This document shows, piece after piece, positions 42,111-49,786 of a stretch of 49,907 bases of DNA. This DNA is from Streptococcus pseudopneumoniae. Lineage in GTDB: Bacteria; Bacillota; Bacilli; Lactobacillales; Streptococcaceae. The notes beneath the pieces were generated by a model, which was not told where the DNA came from, made no database searches, and saw only the letters and a list, made by a program, of their open reading frames with translations. The position numbers were made by a program, and so were the translations under genes. Position 1 is the first letter of the stretch, and each line of letters starts with the position of its first letter. The stretch is from contig NZ_JUUO01000034.1 in NCBI RefSeq assembly GCF_001074975.1, positions 1 through 49,907 on the forward strand, in the 5' to 3' direction.

Positions 42111-42127
42111 ATTGACTATCTTTGACC
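42111..42127 (-). promoter_or_regulatory. CtsR operator nearest to clpL
   Basis: Minus-strand GGTCAAA-GAT-AGTCAAT, two heptads separated by three bases, matches the CtsR box (RGTCAAANANRGTCAAA) closely. It lies 42 bases before the clpL ATG. A promoter partner is not clear, so this may act on transcripts from the two upstream promoters, or on a local weak one. Confidence 0.75.
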
Positions 42128-42275
42128 TTTGTTTTAAAAAATTTAGACTGGCTAAATCGCTACTCTACGTATGATTTCTGGTTTTTCTTTTTCAAGCAGG
42201 AGTAGACTATCTTTACTTCTGAAAATTTCTAGATTAAACATAGACCAACCTCTTTCTATTTCACTTTAAATAAGC

Positions 42276-42371
42276 GTTCTAGTAAGGCTTTCATTTACCT
42301 TACGTTCATAATATACTACATTAGTCAGAAAAGGTCAAGAGTTTTGACTTTAACTGACTAATATTTTTTAC
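42276..42371 (-). repeat. clpL promoter block, copy 1 (CtsR box and promoter)
   Basis: A 96-base block with TTGACC (42338-42333), a 17-base spacer and TATATT (42315-42310) on the minus strand. Directly upstream is a CtsR-like box AGTCAGT-TAA-AGTCAAA (42359-42343). It is repeated at 42491-42586 with about five changes. The transcript would have a leader of about 230 bases before clpL. Confidence 0.8.
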
Positions 42372-42488
42372 ATTCTTCGAAAATCTCTTCAAACCACATC
42401 AGCTTCATCTTATCTACAACCTCAAAACAGTGTTTTGAGCAGCCTAAAGCTAGCTTCCTAGTTTGCTCTTGATTTTCATTGAGCATAA
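42371..42488 (+). repeat. BOX element between clpL promoter copies
   Basis: A boxA part (ATTCTTCGAAAATCTCTTCAA..), a shortened boxB with ACCTCAAAACAGTGTTTTGAG, and a boxC part (GCTAGCTTCCTAGTTTGCTC..ATTTTCATTGAG). It matches the start, middle and end of the BOX at the right edge of the window. It sits exactly between the two promoter copies. Confidence 0.85.
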
Positions 42489-42490
42489 AT

Positions 42491-42586
42491 GTTCTAGTAA
42501 GGCTTTTATTTACCTTACGTTCATAATATACTACATTAGTCAGAAAAGGTCAAGAGATTTGACTTTGACTGACCAATATTTTTTAA
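42491..42586 (-). repeat. clpL promoter block, copy 2 (CtsR box and promoter)
   Basis: Same layout as copy 1: TTGACC (42553-42548), 17 bases, TATATT (42530-42525), and a CtsR-like box GGTCAGT-CAA-AGTCAAA (42574-42558). It lies immediately after the mraY terminator. Bases 42070-42622 hold these blocks and the BOX, but no gene. Confidence 0.8.
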
Positions 42587-42591
42587 ACAGC

Positions 42592-42616
42592 AAAAACACC
42601 CTGAAACATCAGGGTG
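42592..42616 (-). terminator. Terminator of the rsmH-mraY operon
   Basis: CACCCTGA and TCAGGGTG form an eight-pair stem followed by TTTTTG on the minus strand, six bases after the mraY stop. Confidence 0.9.
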
Positions 42617-42622
42617 CCATTC

Positions 42623-43603
42623 TTATCTCAAATACAAAATTGCTAGGGTCAGGAGACTTGCTAGAAGCCCAACTCCCCAAAAGAAGAAGTCAACCTTCCA
42701 CTCGCTCCAAGGATTTCCTTTACCAGAAAATCCTCCAAGCTCAAAATGGTGATGTACAGGCGTCATACGGAAAATACGTTTGCCACCAGTCATTTTGAAA
42801 TAACTGACTTGCATCATGACCGAAGTTGTTTCAAAGACATACACAATTCCGATAATCAAGAGAGTCCATTCTTGGTGGAGGGCCATAGAGATAGCTGCCA
42901 ACATTCCACCTAGGGCCAAACTTCCCACATCTCCCATAAAGACCTTGGCAGGCTTATGGTTAAAGACGAAGAAACCGAGCAAACCACCAATCATGGCAAG
43001 AATCACTAGAAGAATATCCATCTGACCTTGCACATAGGCAATAACTCCATAGGCAGACAAGCTAATCACAACGGAAATACTAGCTAGACCGTCAATACCG
43101 TCTGTCAAGTTGACTGCATTTGAAAAACCGACTAGCCAGAAAAGAGCGAAGAAAATATAGAAAAATCCCAAATGAACTGGATAACCAAATACAGACAGGA
43201 TATCGCCCCCACGCTCATAGAAAAGATAGAAGATAACTCCACCTAGAAGCTGAAGAGCCAATTTCTGCTTGGGATTCAGCCCCTCATTGATTTTACGGAA
43301 GACCTTGAGGAAGTCATCTAAAAATCCGATTAAACCATAAAGAACCAAGATAAATAAAATCATACCTACATTATTGCTGAATTGGCTACTAAATAGGGCA
43401 AAAAAGAAAGCAACCAAAACAGAAGTAATTAAGAAAACCAAACCTCCCATTGTAGGAGTCCCAGCTTTTGCCTGATGCTGTTTGACATCCTCATGCATCT
43501 GCTGGCCTGTAATTTGCGCCTTTCTATAAAATTGGATAAAGGCTGGAATTCCTACCAAAGTTAGTAAAAATGTCACGATTCCAGCACTGATGGAAATAAA
43601 CAT
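42623..43603 (-). CDS. mraY: Phospho-MurNAc-pentapeptide translocase MraY
   Basis: A 326-residue membrane enzyme with about ten helices that makes lipid I by moving phospho-MurNAc-pentapeptide onto undecaprenyl phosphate. The catalytic/Mg motifs are present: GFLDDFLKV (adjacent aspartates at about 95-96), [13 protein letters not shown] (about 165-177), and the histidine-rich [13 protein letters not shown] near the C-terminus. It begins one base after the pbpX stop in the order rsmH-ftsL-pbpX-mraY. Confidence 0.97.
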   Translation of the reverse strand: MFISISAGIVTFLLTLVGIPAFIQFYRKAQITGQQMHEDVKQHQAKAGTPTMGGLVFLITSVLVAFFFALFSSQFSNNVGMILFILVLYGLIGFLDDFLKVFRKINEGLNPKQKLALQLLGGVIFYLFYERGGDILSVFGYPVHLGFFYIFFALFWLVGFSNAVNLTDGIDGLASISVVISLSAYGVIAYVQGQMDILLVILAMIGGLLGFFVFNHKPAKVFMGDVGSLALGGMLAAISMALHQEWTLLIIGIVYVFETTSVMMQVSYFKMTGGKRIFRMTPVHHHFELGGFSGKGNPWSEWKVDFFFWGVGLLASLLTLAILYLR

Positions 43604-43604
43604 A

Positions 43605-45860
43605 TTAGTCTCCTAAAGTTAATTTAATTTTTTTAATGTTTTTGATAGCTGTATTAGTCCGAACATCCTGCTTCTGAACAACGGAACCTGAACCTTCAAA
43701 TTCCAGTTCAATATCCAACCATTTAGCAAAGGTCTCGGCAGTCTCTTTTTTCCAGCCATACATGTCTGGAATTTCTTCTACCTTATCCGATAAAAGGAGA
43801 ACTTGTTGGTTTGGTGCAAGATTGGTCCCTTCTTCTACAGAAGTCTCTTTAATCTTTGTTCCAGTACCTACAACGATTGGTTGCACAATATTTCGGCGTA
43901 AGGCTTCCGCCAACTCACCAGGTGAAATATCCTTGATGCTAGGCATTGCATAAGAAGATTCTGTCGTAACTTTATCTAAATTTTTGGCTGGAGATTGAAG
44001 ATTGAGAGATTCTTTCATAGCTGAAGCCCGCTCCAAGATTGGGGTGGCAAATTCTCCCAACTGGATACCTGAAAAATGCTCAGGCTGTTGAACCGTTACA
44101 TACAAGATAAAATCAGGATTTTCAGCAGGATTCATAGTCACAACTGAGAAAATATAATTGGTAGAACCAACCAAGTATCCTCCATTTTTCTCATCAGCGA
44201 TTTGAGCCGTACCGGATTTAACTGCTACATTTTGTCCAGGAACTGTTATAATTGGCTTTCCTGTGTAGTGATTATACATAGTTCCATATAGAGGGTCCGT
44301 CCCAACTAAGATCATGTGATTTCGAGTTGTGCTTGCTGCCTCTTTGGAAACAGGATTTCCTACTATTTCTTTTTGTGACTTACGTACAGACTGATTGTTA
44401 GTATCATAAATAGCACTTATAAATTTTGGCTCCAGCATAACTCCATCATTAGCAATAGCTGTAAAGGCACGAAGCATTTGTGTTTGTGTCACTGAAATTC
44501 CTTGCCCAAATGAGCTTTGAGCAATACTAACAATATTATCAGCTGGAAGTTGACCAGCGTATTCATCTGTCAAGCCAAAGCGAGTTGGAACCCCAAATTT
44601 AAAGCGTTTTAGATAATCCAACCAAGTAGCATCTCCCATTTTTTGTTCAAGTAGACTCGTTCCAACATTACTGGAGTGAGCGAAACCTTGTGAGAAAGTC
44701 ATCATCCCACCAGTAGTCAAACCAGCATTAACATCCCAATCTCGAGTCGTCGCATCCGCTATTTTGAATTCACTGCTATTGAAGTATTCTCCACTTGGGA
44801 AGGTATTATTATCAATAGAAGAAGCTAACGTCATGACCTTAAAGGCTGATCCTGGTTCATAGTTACTTTGATAAAGAATATCACGCCAAACAAAGTCCTC
44901 AGTGATTCCTTCTTTAGTATCTGCATTAAAGGTAGGTCGTTGGGTGGTAGCGAGGATTTCACCGGTCTTTGCACTGACCAAGGTCGCGGTCATATATTTA
45001 CCCTTGACTTTTTCTTGGAAGGCATCCATTTGACTTTCCATGAAAGATTGTAAAGGACTAGATAGGGTCGTATAGACATCTTTCCCGTTTACAGTCTGTC
45101 GGGTAACTTGCTCCGTACCTGGAACAATATTTCCTAAGCGGTCTTTTTCATAGGTTATAATACCGTCTGTCCCAGCAAGAATGGTATTTAAAGAACTCTC
45201 CAAACCAGAAGTCCCTAACAAACTCTTACTACCATCCTCATTTTCATGAAGTTGGGCTAAGCCAATAAAGCTAGAAGCAAATTGTCCATTTGGATAGCTT
45301 CTATTTGGACTAGTCGTAAAATTAATACCCTCAACCTTAGCAGATTCTAAGTCCTGTTTAATGGACATCATATTAGCATAGGTAATCCCATTCCCTTTTG
45401 CTCCAAAAGAAACTTGAGTCAGATTCGGTTGAGACAATTGTTCTTTCACATAAGCCTCGTCCATATCCAGATACTTATGGAAAACCTCTGCTACCTTATT
45501 AAACTGGGCATCTTCTACATAAAGAATTTTACCCGTTGCTGATTTGTATTTTTTATCAATGACAGCATAGACATTATAGGAGGTTGCATCTTCTGCAATC
45601 GGAGTTCCATTACGATCATAAATGGTTCCCCTCTTAGCAGGGACTGTTCGTGTTGTTTGATGAACCTTATAAGCTTCTTTGACCAGGTCAACACCAAACT
45701 TCTTTCCCGTACCAATAATCACCGCAAAGTTAACCAAAAAAACAGCAAAGAGAATGACAGCTAAGAGACTAAGGCTTTTTCCAACTCGTCTGCGGTTTTC
45801 TAGAGGAGTTCTGCGATTCTTAATGGCAAAGTGTACTATTTTTTCTTTCCATGTTTTCAT
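43605..45860 (-). CDS. pbpX: Penicillin-binding protein 2x with resistance-type substitutions
   Basis: A class B PBP (751 residues, one longer than R6 PBP2x) that crosslinks septal peptidoglycan. A short cytoplasmic part is followed by a membrane helix (about 30-50). The dimerisation domain leads to the transpeptidase domain (about 265-620) and two C-terminal PASTA domains (from about 630). Active motifs are Ser338-Ala-Phe-Lys, Ser396-Ser-Asn and Lys548-Ser-Gly (one less in R6 numbering). In R6 numbering, residue 338 is Ala and 339 is Phe, where sensitive strains have Thr and Met. Further differences from R6, recalled from memory, are R384G, M400T, N514H and L546V. These changes are typical of beta-lactam-resistant alleles. 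Confidence 0.97.
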   Translation of the reverse strand: MKTWKEKIVHFAIKNRRTPLENRRRVGKSLSLLAVILFAVFLVNFAVIIGTGKKFGVDLVKEAYKVHQTTRTVPAKRGTIYDRNGTPIAEDATSYNVYAVIDKKYKSATGKILYVEDAQFNKVAEVFHKYLDMDEAYVKEQLSQPNLTQVSFGAKGNGITYANMMSIKQDLESAKVEGINFTTSPNRSYPNGQFASSFIGLAQLHENEDGSKSLLGTSGLESSLNTILAGTDGIITYEKDRLGNIVPGTEQVTRQTVNGKDVYTTLSSPLQSFMESQMDAFQEKVKGKYMTATLVSAKTGEILATTQRPTFNADTKEGITEDFVWRDILYQSNYEPGSAFKVMTLASSIDNNTFPSGEYFNSSEFKIADATTRDWDVNAGLTTGGMMTFSQGFAHSSNVGTSLLEQKMGDATWLDYLKRFKFGVPTRFGLTDEYAGQLPADNIVSIAQSSFGQGISVTQTQMLRAFTAIANDGVMLEPKFISAIYDTNNQSVRKSQKEIVGNPVSKEAASTTRNHMILVGTDPLYGTMYNHYTGKPIITVPGQNVAVKSGTAQIADEKNGGYLVGSTNYIFSVVTMNPAENPDFILYVTVQQPEHFSGIQLGEFATPILERASAMKESLNLQSPAKNLDKVTTESSYAMPSIKDISPGELAEALRRNIVQPIVVGTGTKIKETSVEEGTNLAPNQQVLLLSDKVEEIPDMYGWKKETAETFAKWLDIELEFEGSGSVVQKQDVRTNTAIKNIKKIKLTLGD

Positions 45861-45863
45861 ATA

Positions 45864-46181
45864 TTACTCCGCCGATCGAATATTTTCATTATTCAATTGC
45901 AAGTCTTGTGAATTTGCAATTCCGGTCAAACGTTCTGATCGGATTAATTCGTTAACTTCTTGTTTGGCATCATCTAGCTCTGTCTTTTTTTCTTCAATTT
46001 GTGCATTGACTCTTGTCAAATCACTCTGGACCTGAAATAGTTTTGTCTGCATATAGACTACACTAATTGCTAAGACAAGGGCTGTGATGGCAATTGAAAG
46101 GTAAAAGGCCTTTTCAACACGTGAAAATTTTTTTATACGAGCTTGTAGCAATTGGCTCGTTGTTCCTCTGTTTTCTGCCAT
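45864..46181 (-). CDS. ftsL: Cell division protein FtsL
   Basis: A 105-residue bitopic protein. The cytoplasmic part (1-24) is followed by a membrane helix (about 25-47, AFYLSIAITALVLAISVVY). An outer coiled coil (about 50-85, with the heptad-like QSDLTRVNAQIEEKKTELDDAKQEVNEL) binds DivIC/FtsB and the septal PBP2x or FtsW. It is short and variable, as usual for FtsL. Its call rests on this layout and its place between rsmH and pbpX. Confidence 0.9.
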   Translation of the reverse strand: MAENRGTTSQLLQARIKKFSRVEKAFYLSIAITALVLAISVVYMQTKLFQVQSDLTRVNAQIEEKKTELDDAKQEVNELIRSERLTGIANSQDLQLNNENIRSAE

Positions 46182-46190
46182 TATTTCCTC

Positions 46191-47141
46191 TTACTTGTGA
46201 ATTTTTCTTGCCACTCGAAGCTTGGCTGAGTGGGAACGATTATTGGCTTCCAATTCTTCCTTGCTTGGTAAAATCGGTTTCCGAGATACCAATTCCATTT
46301 TGGGCTTGAGATCGTCTGGGATGAAAGGCAAACCTTTAGGAACTTCAACTGTGGAAGCTTCCTTAAATAACTGTTTGGTCAAGCGGTCCTCCAGCGAATG
46401 GAAGGTAATCACTGATATTCTGCCATCTAGAGCCAGCATATCCATAGCCTGCTGGATTGATTCATCTGCAGCACCCAGTTCATCATTGACCTCTATACGG
46501 ATAGCTTGGAAAATCTGCTTGGCAGGATGGCCCTTCTTCTTGAGCTCCTTGGCAGGTTTAGCCGACTTGATAATCTCTGCCAACTCAGTCGTAGTCTCGA
46601 TTGGCTTGACTTCCCGAGCCTGTTCAATCTTACGCGCAATCTGTTTAGAGAATTTATCCTCGCCATACTTGAAGAAAATACGAACCAAGTCATGATAGTC
46701 ATAGTGATTCACCACTTCATAGGCTGTCAGACTAGCATCCTGATTCATGCGCATATCCAGTGGCGCGTCCTTTTTATAAGAAAAACCACGCTCACGCTGG
46801 TCCAGCTGAGGACTAGACACTCCCAAGTCATAACAAATTCCATCAATTTCCTGAACACCAGCTTCGCGCAAACGTGCCTGTAAATGACGGAAGTTATCCT
46901 TGATAAAGGTCACCATTCCCTTCTCAATGTAAGGTGCCAAGCGTTTTTGAGCATTGTCAATGGCATTCTGGTCCTGGTCAAAAGCATAGAGATGGCCTTT
47001 TTCACTTAATTTACTTAATAAATATTCGCTATGGCCCGCTCCACCCAATGTAGCATCAACGTAGATACCATCAGGCTTTACGTCGAGCATATCAATCGTT
47101 TCGTGGAGTAAGACCGTTACATGATGAAATTCTTTTGTCAT
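46191..47141 (-). CDS. rsmH: 16S rRNA (cytosine1402-N4)-methyltransferase RsmH
   Basis: A 316-residue SAM-dependent enzyme (formerly MraW) that methylates N4 of C1402 in the ribosomal P site. The SAM site [15 protein letters not shown] (about 28-42) and [26 protein letters not shown] and [11 protein letters not shown] segments are intact. It heads the rsmH-ftsL-pbpX-mraY operon. A minus-strand TAAAAT close to its start may be its -10, but the -35 is weak. Confidence 0.96.
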   Translation of the reverse strand: MTKEFHHVTVLLHETIDMLDVKPDGIYVDATLGGAGHSEYLLSKLSEKGHLYAFDQDQNAIDNAQKRLAPYIEKGMVTFIKDNFRHLQARLREAGVQEIDGICYDLGVSSPQLDQRERGFSYKKDAPLDMRMNQDASLTAYEVVNHYDYHDLVRIFFKYGEDKFSKQIARKIEQAREVKPIETTTELAEIIKSAKPAKELKKKGHPAKQIFQAIRIEVNDELGAADESIQQAMDMLALDGRISVITFHSLEDRLTKQLFKEASTVEVPKGLPFIPDDLKPKMELVSRKPILPSKEELEANNRSHSAKLRVARKIHK

Positions 47142-47226
47142 ATCTTATCTATTTTACCACAAATCCGACTAGCTTGCACTAGTCAGACAAATAGGTCAAA
47201 AACAAGTAAGATTTCTTTAAGAAATA

Positions 47227-47244
47227 TGTCAAATATGCTTGACA
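47227..47244. promoter_or_regulatory. Candidate operator of the small XRE-type regulator
   Basis: TGTCAA-six bases-TTGACA is a perfect six-base inverted repeat whose right half is the -35 box. A weaker dyad TGTAGTC...CGACACA lies at about 47266-47288, around the transcription start. Together they fit autoregulation by the encoded HTH protein; this is an inference. Confidence 0.55.
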
Positions 47245-47267
47245 TTAACTCCATAGAAGAATATAAT
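47239..47267 (+). promoter_or_regulatory. Consensus promoter of the regulator/membrane-protein cassette
   Basis: TTGACA (47239-47244), 17 bases and TATAAT (47262-47267). A perfect sigma-A promoter usually needs a repressor, which agrees with the dyad over the -35. Confidence 0.9.
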
Positions 47268-47307
47268 GTAGTCAAATATATACGACACAAATCAGAAAGG
47301 AGAACAG

Positions 47308-47502
47308 ATGAACCGTGTGAAAGAATTTCGCAAGGAACTGGGTATTTCCCAGCTCGAGCTAGCCAAGGATATCGGTGTCTCGAGACAAACCATCAATATG
47401 ATTGAAAACGACAAGTACAATCCAACCCTGGAACTCTGTCTCAATCTCGCTCGTAGCCTCCAAACTGACCTCAACAGTCTCTTTTGGGAGGATAATTTTT
47501 AA
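47308..47502 (+). CDS. Small XRE-family regulator
   Basis: A 64-residue protein that is almost only a Cro/C1-type helix-turn-helix: QLELAKDIGVSRQTINMIENDKYNP (about 15-39), followed by a short helix and SLFWEDNF. Such minimal repressors (YozG-like) commonly precede genes for small membrane proteins and control them. A good ribosome site (AAAGGAG) precedes the ATG. It begins the rightward operon, diverging from rsmH. No metal- or ligand-binding part is visible, so sensing probably involves the membrane partners. Confidence 0.9.
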   Translation: MNRVKEFRKELGISQLELAKDIGVSRQTINMIENDKYNPTLELCLNLARSLQTDLNSLFWEDNF

Positions 47503-47517
47503 AAAAGGAGCAAACTC

Positions 47518-48060
47518 ATGAAAAAAGAAACCTTCACTGAAAAACTCATCAAACGCACATACGGTATTTCTGATCCACTTGACGAATACAAACGACGCGA
47601 GGCTGATCGTATCGGCAATCAAGTCTTTATCTTCCTCTTTTATCTGATGATTTTCGGCAATCTTATTCCGCTCGTTCTGGCCTATAAATATCCTCAACTA
47701 GTGGCTCTAGTCTATCCTCCTCTAATTTTAGTGATTGCCCTCATCGTTGCTGGATATCTCACCTACCAAATGCAAAAAACAGGGATTACAACTATTGAAC
47801 CAGATATGCTAAGTAAGAAAGAAAGTAAGCAACTACATTACCCAGGTCTGAAAGCTGGAATAGTCTATGGATTAATGAGTTTTTTTACAACCCCTCTTCT
47901 CCATATACTGCTAGGTGAGAGTCAGGACTATCTTCAGTCACTTCTTGCTTTTAAAAATATTTTTTCAAGCACCCTCCAGTCTGTCTTTTTCGGAGTGGTT
48001 ATACAGATTCTCATCTCCCGTCGCATTGCAAAAGCCAAGAAAGATCAGGATAATGATTAG
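47518..48060 (+). CDS. DUF3278-like membrane protein
   Basis: A 180-residue membrane protein with an N-terminal amphipathic start (MKKETFTEKLIKRTYGISDPLDEYKRREAD). Two helices follow at about 38-82. A polar stretch and the PGLKAG segment come next, then two more helices at about 116-165. The tail is basic (RRIAKAKKDQ). Its start matches the DUF3278 family, which is often linked with HTH genes. Function unknown. Spacing to the regulator is 15 bases, and a good ribosome site precedes it (AAAAAAGGAG). Confidence 0.8.
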   Translation: MKKETFTEKLIKRTYGISDPLDEYKRREADRIGNQVFIFLFYLMIFGNLIPLVLAYKYPQLVALVYPPLILVIALIVAGYLTYQMQKTGITTIEPDMLSKKESKQLHYPGLKAGIVYGLMSFFTTPLLHILLGESQDYLQSLLAFKNIFSSTLQSVFFGVVIQILISRRIAKAKKDQDND

Positions 48061-48070
48061 GAGGAAACTC

Positions 48071-48313
48071 ATGAAAAAAGAAAAGAAACAGTTACGTCAT
48101 CATGGTCTGAAAGCAGGTTCGATTTATGGAACAGTGATATTTTTTATAATTCCACTCATTGATACCCTAACAAGTGAAAATCCAAATTTTATCACTTCTC
48201 TTCTAAATACAAAACATATTTTTAAAACTATACTGGGAGCTTTCTTTTTCGGAGTGATGATACATATTGTCGACTCACTTCGTATTGCAAGAGCTAAAAA
48301 AGACCAGGATTAG
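48071..48313 (+). CDS. Half-length paralogue of the preceding membrane protein
   Basis: An 80-residue protein equal in layout to the C-terminal half of the 47518-48060 product: HHGLKAGSIYGT against YPGLKAGIVYGL, and GVMIHIVDSLRIARAKKDQD against GVVIQILISRRIAKAKKDQD. The N-terminal helices are missing. Ribosome site and first codons (GGAGGAAACTCATGAAAAAAGAAA) copy those of the upstream gene (GGAGCAAACTC...). It is thus a duplicate from which the first half was deleted, perhaps between A-rich stretches. The open frame extends further upstream inside the neighbouring gene, but only this start has a ribosome site. Confidence 0.75.
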   Translation: MKKEKKQLRHHGLKAGSIYGTVIFFIIPLIDTLTSENPNFITSLLNTKHIFKTILGAFFFGVMIHIVDSLRIARAKKDQD

Positions 48314-48322
48314 GAGGTACCT

Positions 48323-48649
48323 ATGAAATCACTAGTAACTTTACTTACCTATCATCTTTTGTTTGCTTCACTGCTCATCTTCATCATCGTTTCAGGGAAC
48401 TTGCCAATCTACGATATAGTCCTCCTTCCAGTCTTTGTCCCAGCACTCAACAAAGGATTGACTTATCTAAAGATCGACTCCCAAAAAACGCGCATACTCA
48501 ACTTAGCACTGTGCTTTATGATTCTATCTTTACCACAACTAATGGTCATCTCAAGCAATTGGAAATATTATTTACTGTTCACTATCGCTATCCTTTCTTC
48601 TATCACTTATCTTTATTATCTCTATCAATTCGTAAAAGAAAGTCAGTAA
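48323..48649 (+). CDS. Small membrane protein of unknown function
   Basis: A 108-residue, very hydrophobic protein with about four helices (about 5-25, 27-45, 55-72, 77-100) and a short polar middle (KGLTYLKIDSQKTR). A strong ribosome site (GGAGG) lies before the ATG. I do not recognise the family. It lies between two DUF3278-like genes and probably forms part of the same membrane complex or was acquired with them. Confidence 0.75.
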   Translation: MKSLVTLLTYHLLFASLLIFIIVSGNLPIYDIVLLPVFVPALNKGLTYLKIDSQKTRILNLALCFMILSLPQLMVISSNWKYYLLFTIAILSSITYLYYLYQFVKESQ

Positions 48650-48675
48650 AACCACTCATTTAGGAGGTTACTAGC

Positions 48676-49254
48676 ATGAAAAAAGAAGACTTCACCACTC
48701 GCCTACTTCGAAATCTCTTTCACATACAAGGCCCTTTTGATGAATGCCGACAAGAGATTATCTACAAGGCTTGTGCCCGTTCTATGGTTCAAATCGTTTA
48801 TTCTTCCTTCTTTCTCTTCTTGTTTTATCTATTATTTGGACGCTTCATAGAGGTCGTTCGCTATGCCATGCCCTACGTTTACTCTGGACTCATTTTTTTC
48901 ATTACTTTAAAAACTCAAAGAGTCGTCAAAGAACTCCATCTGGAAAAAGATGACAAGTCAGAAATCATCCTCAAAACCTACAGCAAAGCCCAAATCAAAT
49001 TTCGAAGCTGGGTTGTGTTTATCGGCCTTCAGATTGGCCTCTTTACCCTACTCATCTTTCATAAAGTCTTCGTTCAGCAGATGTCCCTTCCAGATTTTGT
49101 GAAGTTGCTCATGCAATTTGATAAAAGTGGTCCTTTCCTAATGTACGGCCTGATTATCGGTAGCATTTTTGGAACTCTGACCTACGGATTTCTATCACTT
49201 CAGGAGGAGAAAACTCCAAAAAATACCAAACAGAAGGAGAAAAGCAATCAATGA
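48676..49254 (+). CDS. Second DUF3278-like membrane protein
   Basis: A 192-residue membrane protein whose start (MKKEDFTTRLLRNLFHIQGPFDECRQE) parallels that of the 47518-48060 product, (TEKLIKRTYGISDPLDEYKRRE). Four helices follow, at about 33-52, 60-78, 109-130 and 150-172, with a charged loop (RVVKELHLEKDDKSE) between pairs. The tail is rich in Lys/Gln. It is a diverged full-length paralogue. Its last codon overlaps the gpo start (ATGA), so peroxidase and membrane protein are made together. Confidence 0.78.
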   Translation: MKKEDFTTRLLRNLFHIQGPFDECRQEIIYKACARSMVQIVYSSFFLFLFYLLFGRFIEVVRYAMPYVYSGLIFFITLKTQRVVKELHLEKDDKSEIILKTYSKAQIKFRSWVVFIGLQIGLFTLLIFHKVFVQQMSLPDFVKLLMQFDKSGPFLMYGLIIGSIFGTLTYGFLSLQEEKTPKNTKQKEKSNQ

Positions 49255-49727
49255 CTTCACTTTACGATTTTTCAGTCTTGAACCAAGACAATCAAGAAAC
49301 TCCACTAGATGCCTATCGTGGGAAGATTCTCTTGGTTGTCAACACTGCTACTGGATGTGGTTTAACGCCCCAGTACCAAGGTCTCCAAGAACTCTATGAT
49401 CGCTATCAAGAACAAGGTTTTGAGATTTTAGACTTCCCTTGCAATCAGTTTATGGGACAAGCCCCCGGCAGCGCAGAGGAAATCAACGCCTTCTGTAGCC
49501 TACACTATCAAACCACTTTCCCACGTTTTGCCAAGATCAAGGTCAACGGTAAGGAGGCAGATCCCCTCTATGTTTGGTTGAAAGACCAGAAATCTGGCCC
49601 ACTAGGAAAACGAATCGAATGGAATTTCGCTAAATTTCTCATCGATCGTGATGGGCAAGTCTTTGAACGCTTCTCTTCAAAAACAGACCCACAACAAATT
49701 GAAGAAGCGATACAAAAACTACTATAA
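49251..49727 (+). CDS. gpo: Glutathione peroxidase-family thiol peroxidase
   Basis: A 158-residue thioredoxin-fold peroxidase that reduces hydroperoxides. The peroxidatic cysteine is Cys36 (NTATGCGLTP). FPCNQFMGQ (62-70) and WNFAKFLID (124-132) complete the catalytic set (Cys, Gln, Trp, Asn). Cys82 corresponds to the resolving cysteine of thioredoxin-dependent members such as yeast Gpx3, so thioredoxin may be the better electron donor than glutathione. The ATG overlaps the preceding stop by four bases. It ends with a terminator. Confidence 0.93.
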   Translation: MTSLYDFSVLNQDNQETPLDAYRGKILLVVNTATGCGLTPQYQGLQELYDRYQEQGFEILDFPCNQFMGQAPGSAEEINAFCSLHYQTTFPRFAKIKVNGKEADPLYVWLKDQKSGPLGKRIEWNFAKFLIDRDGQVFERFSSKTDPQQIEEAIQKLL

Positions 49728-49732
49728 TTCAC

Positions 49733-49783
49733 AATCTCACTATGATTAGGTTTCCTTTAGCCTGATGAATAGTGAGATTTTTA
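49733..49783 (+). terminator. Terminator of the gpo operon
   Basis: AATCTCACTAT and ATAGTGAGATT form an eleven-pair stem with an inner loop, followed by TTTTT. Confidence 0.85.
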
Positions 49784-49786
49784 ATT

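Noticed and set aside
42276..42586. Spaced repeats that might be a CRISPR-like array
   Set aside because: Only two copies of 96 bases, each with a promoter and CtsR box, and the unit between them is a BOX element.
42463..42798. Plus-strand open frame of 111 codons
   Set aside because: It runs through the BOX, promoter block and mraY terminator into antisense of mraY.
46222..46883. Long plus-strand frames opposite rsmH
   Set aside because: Antisense shadows of a clearly recognised gene with a full set of motifs.
47121..47405. Plus-strand frame of 94 codons overlapping the regulator start
   Set aside because: It crosses the promoter and operator and has no ribosome site; the HTH frame is clearly the coding one.
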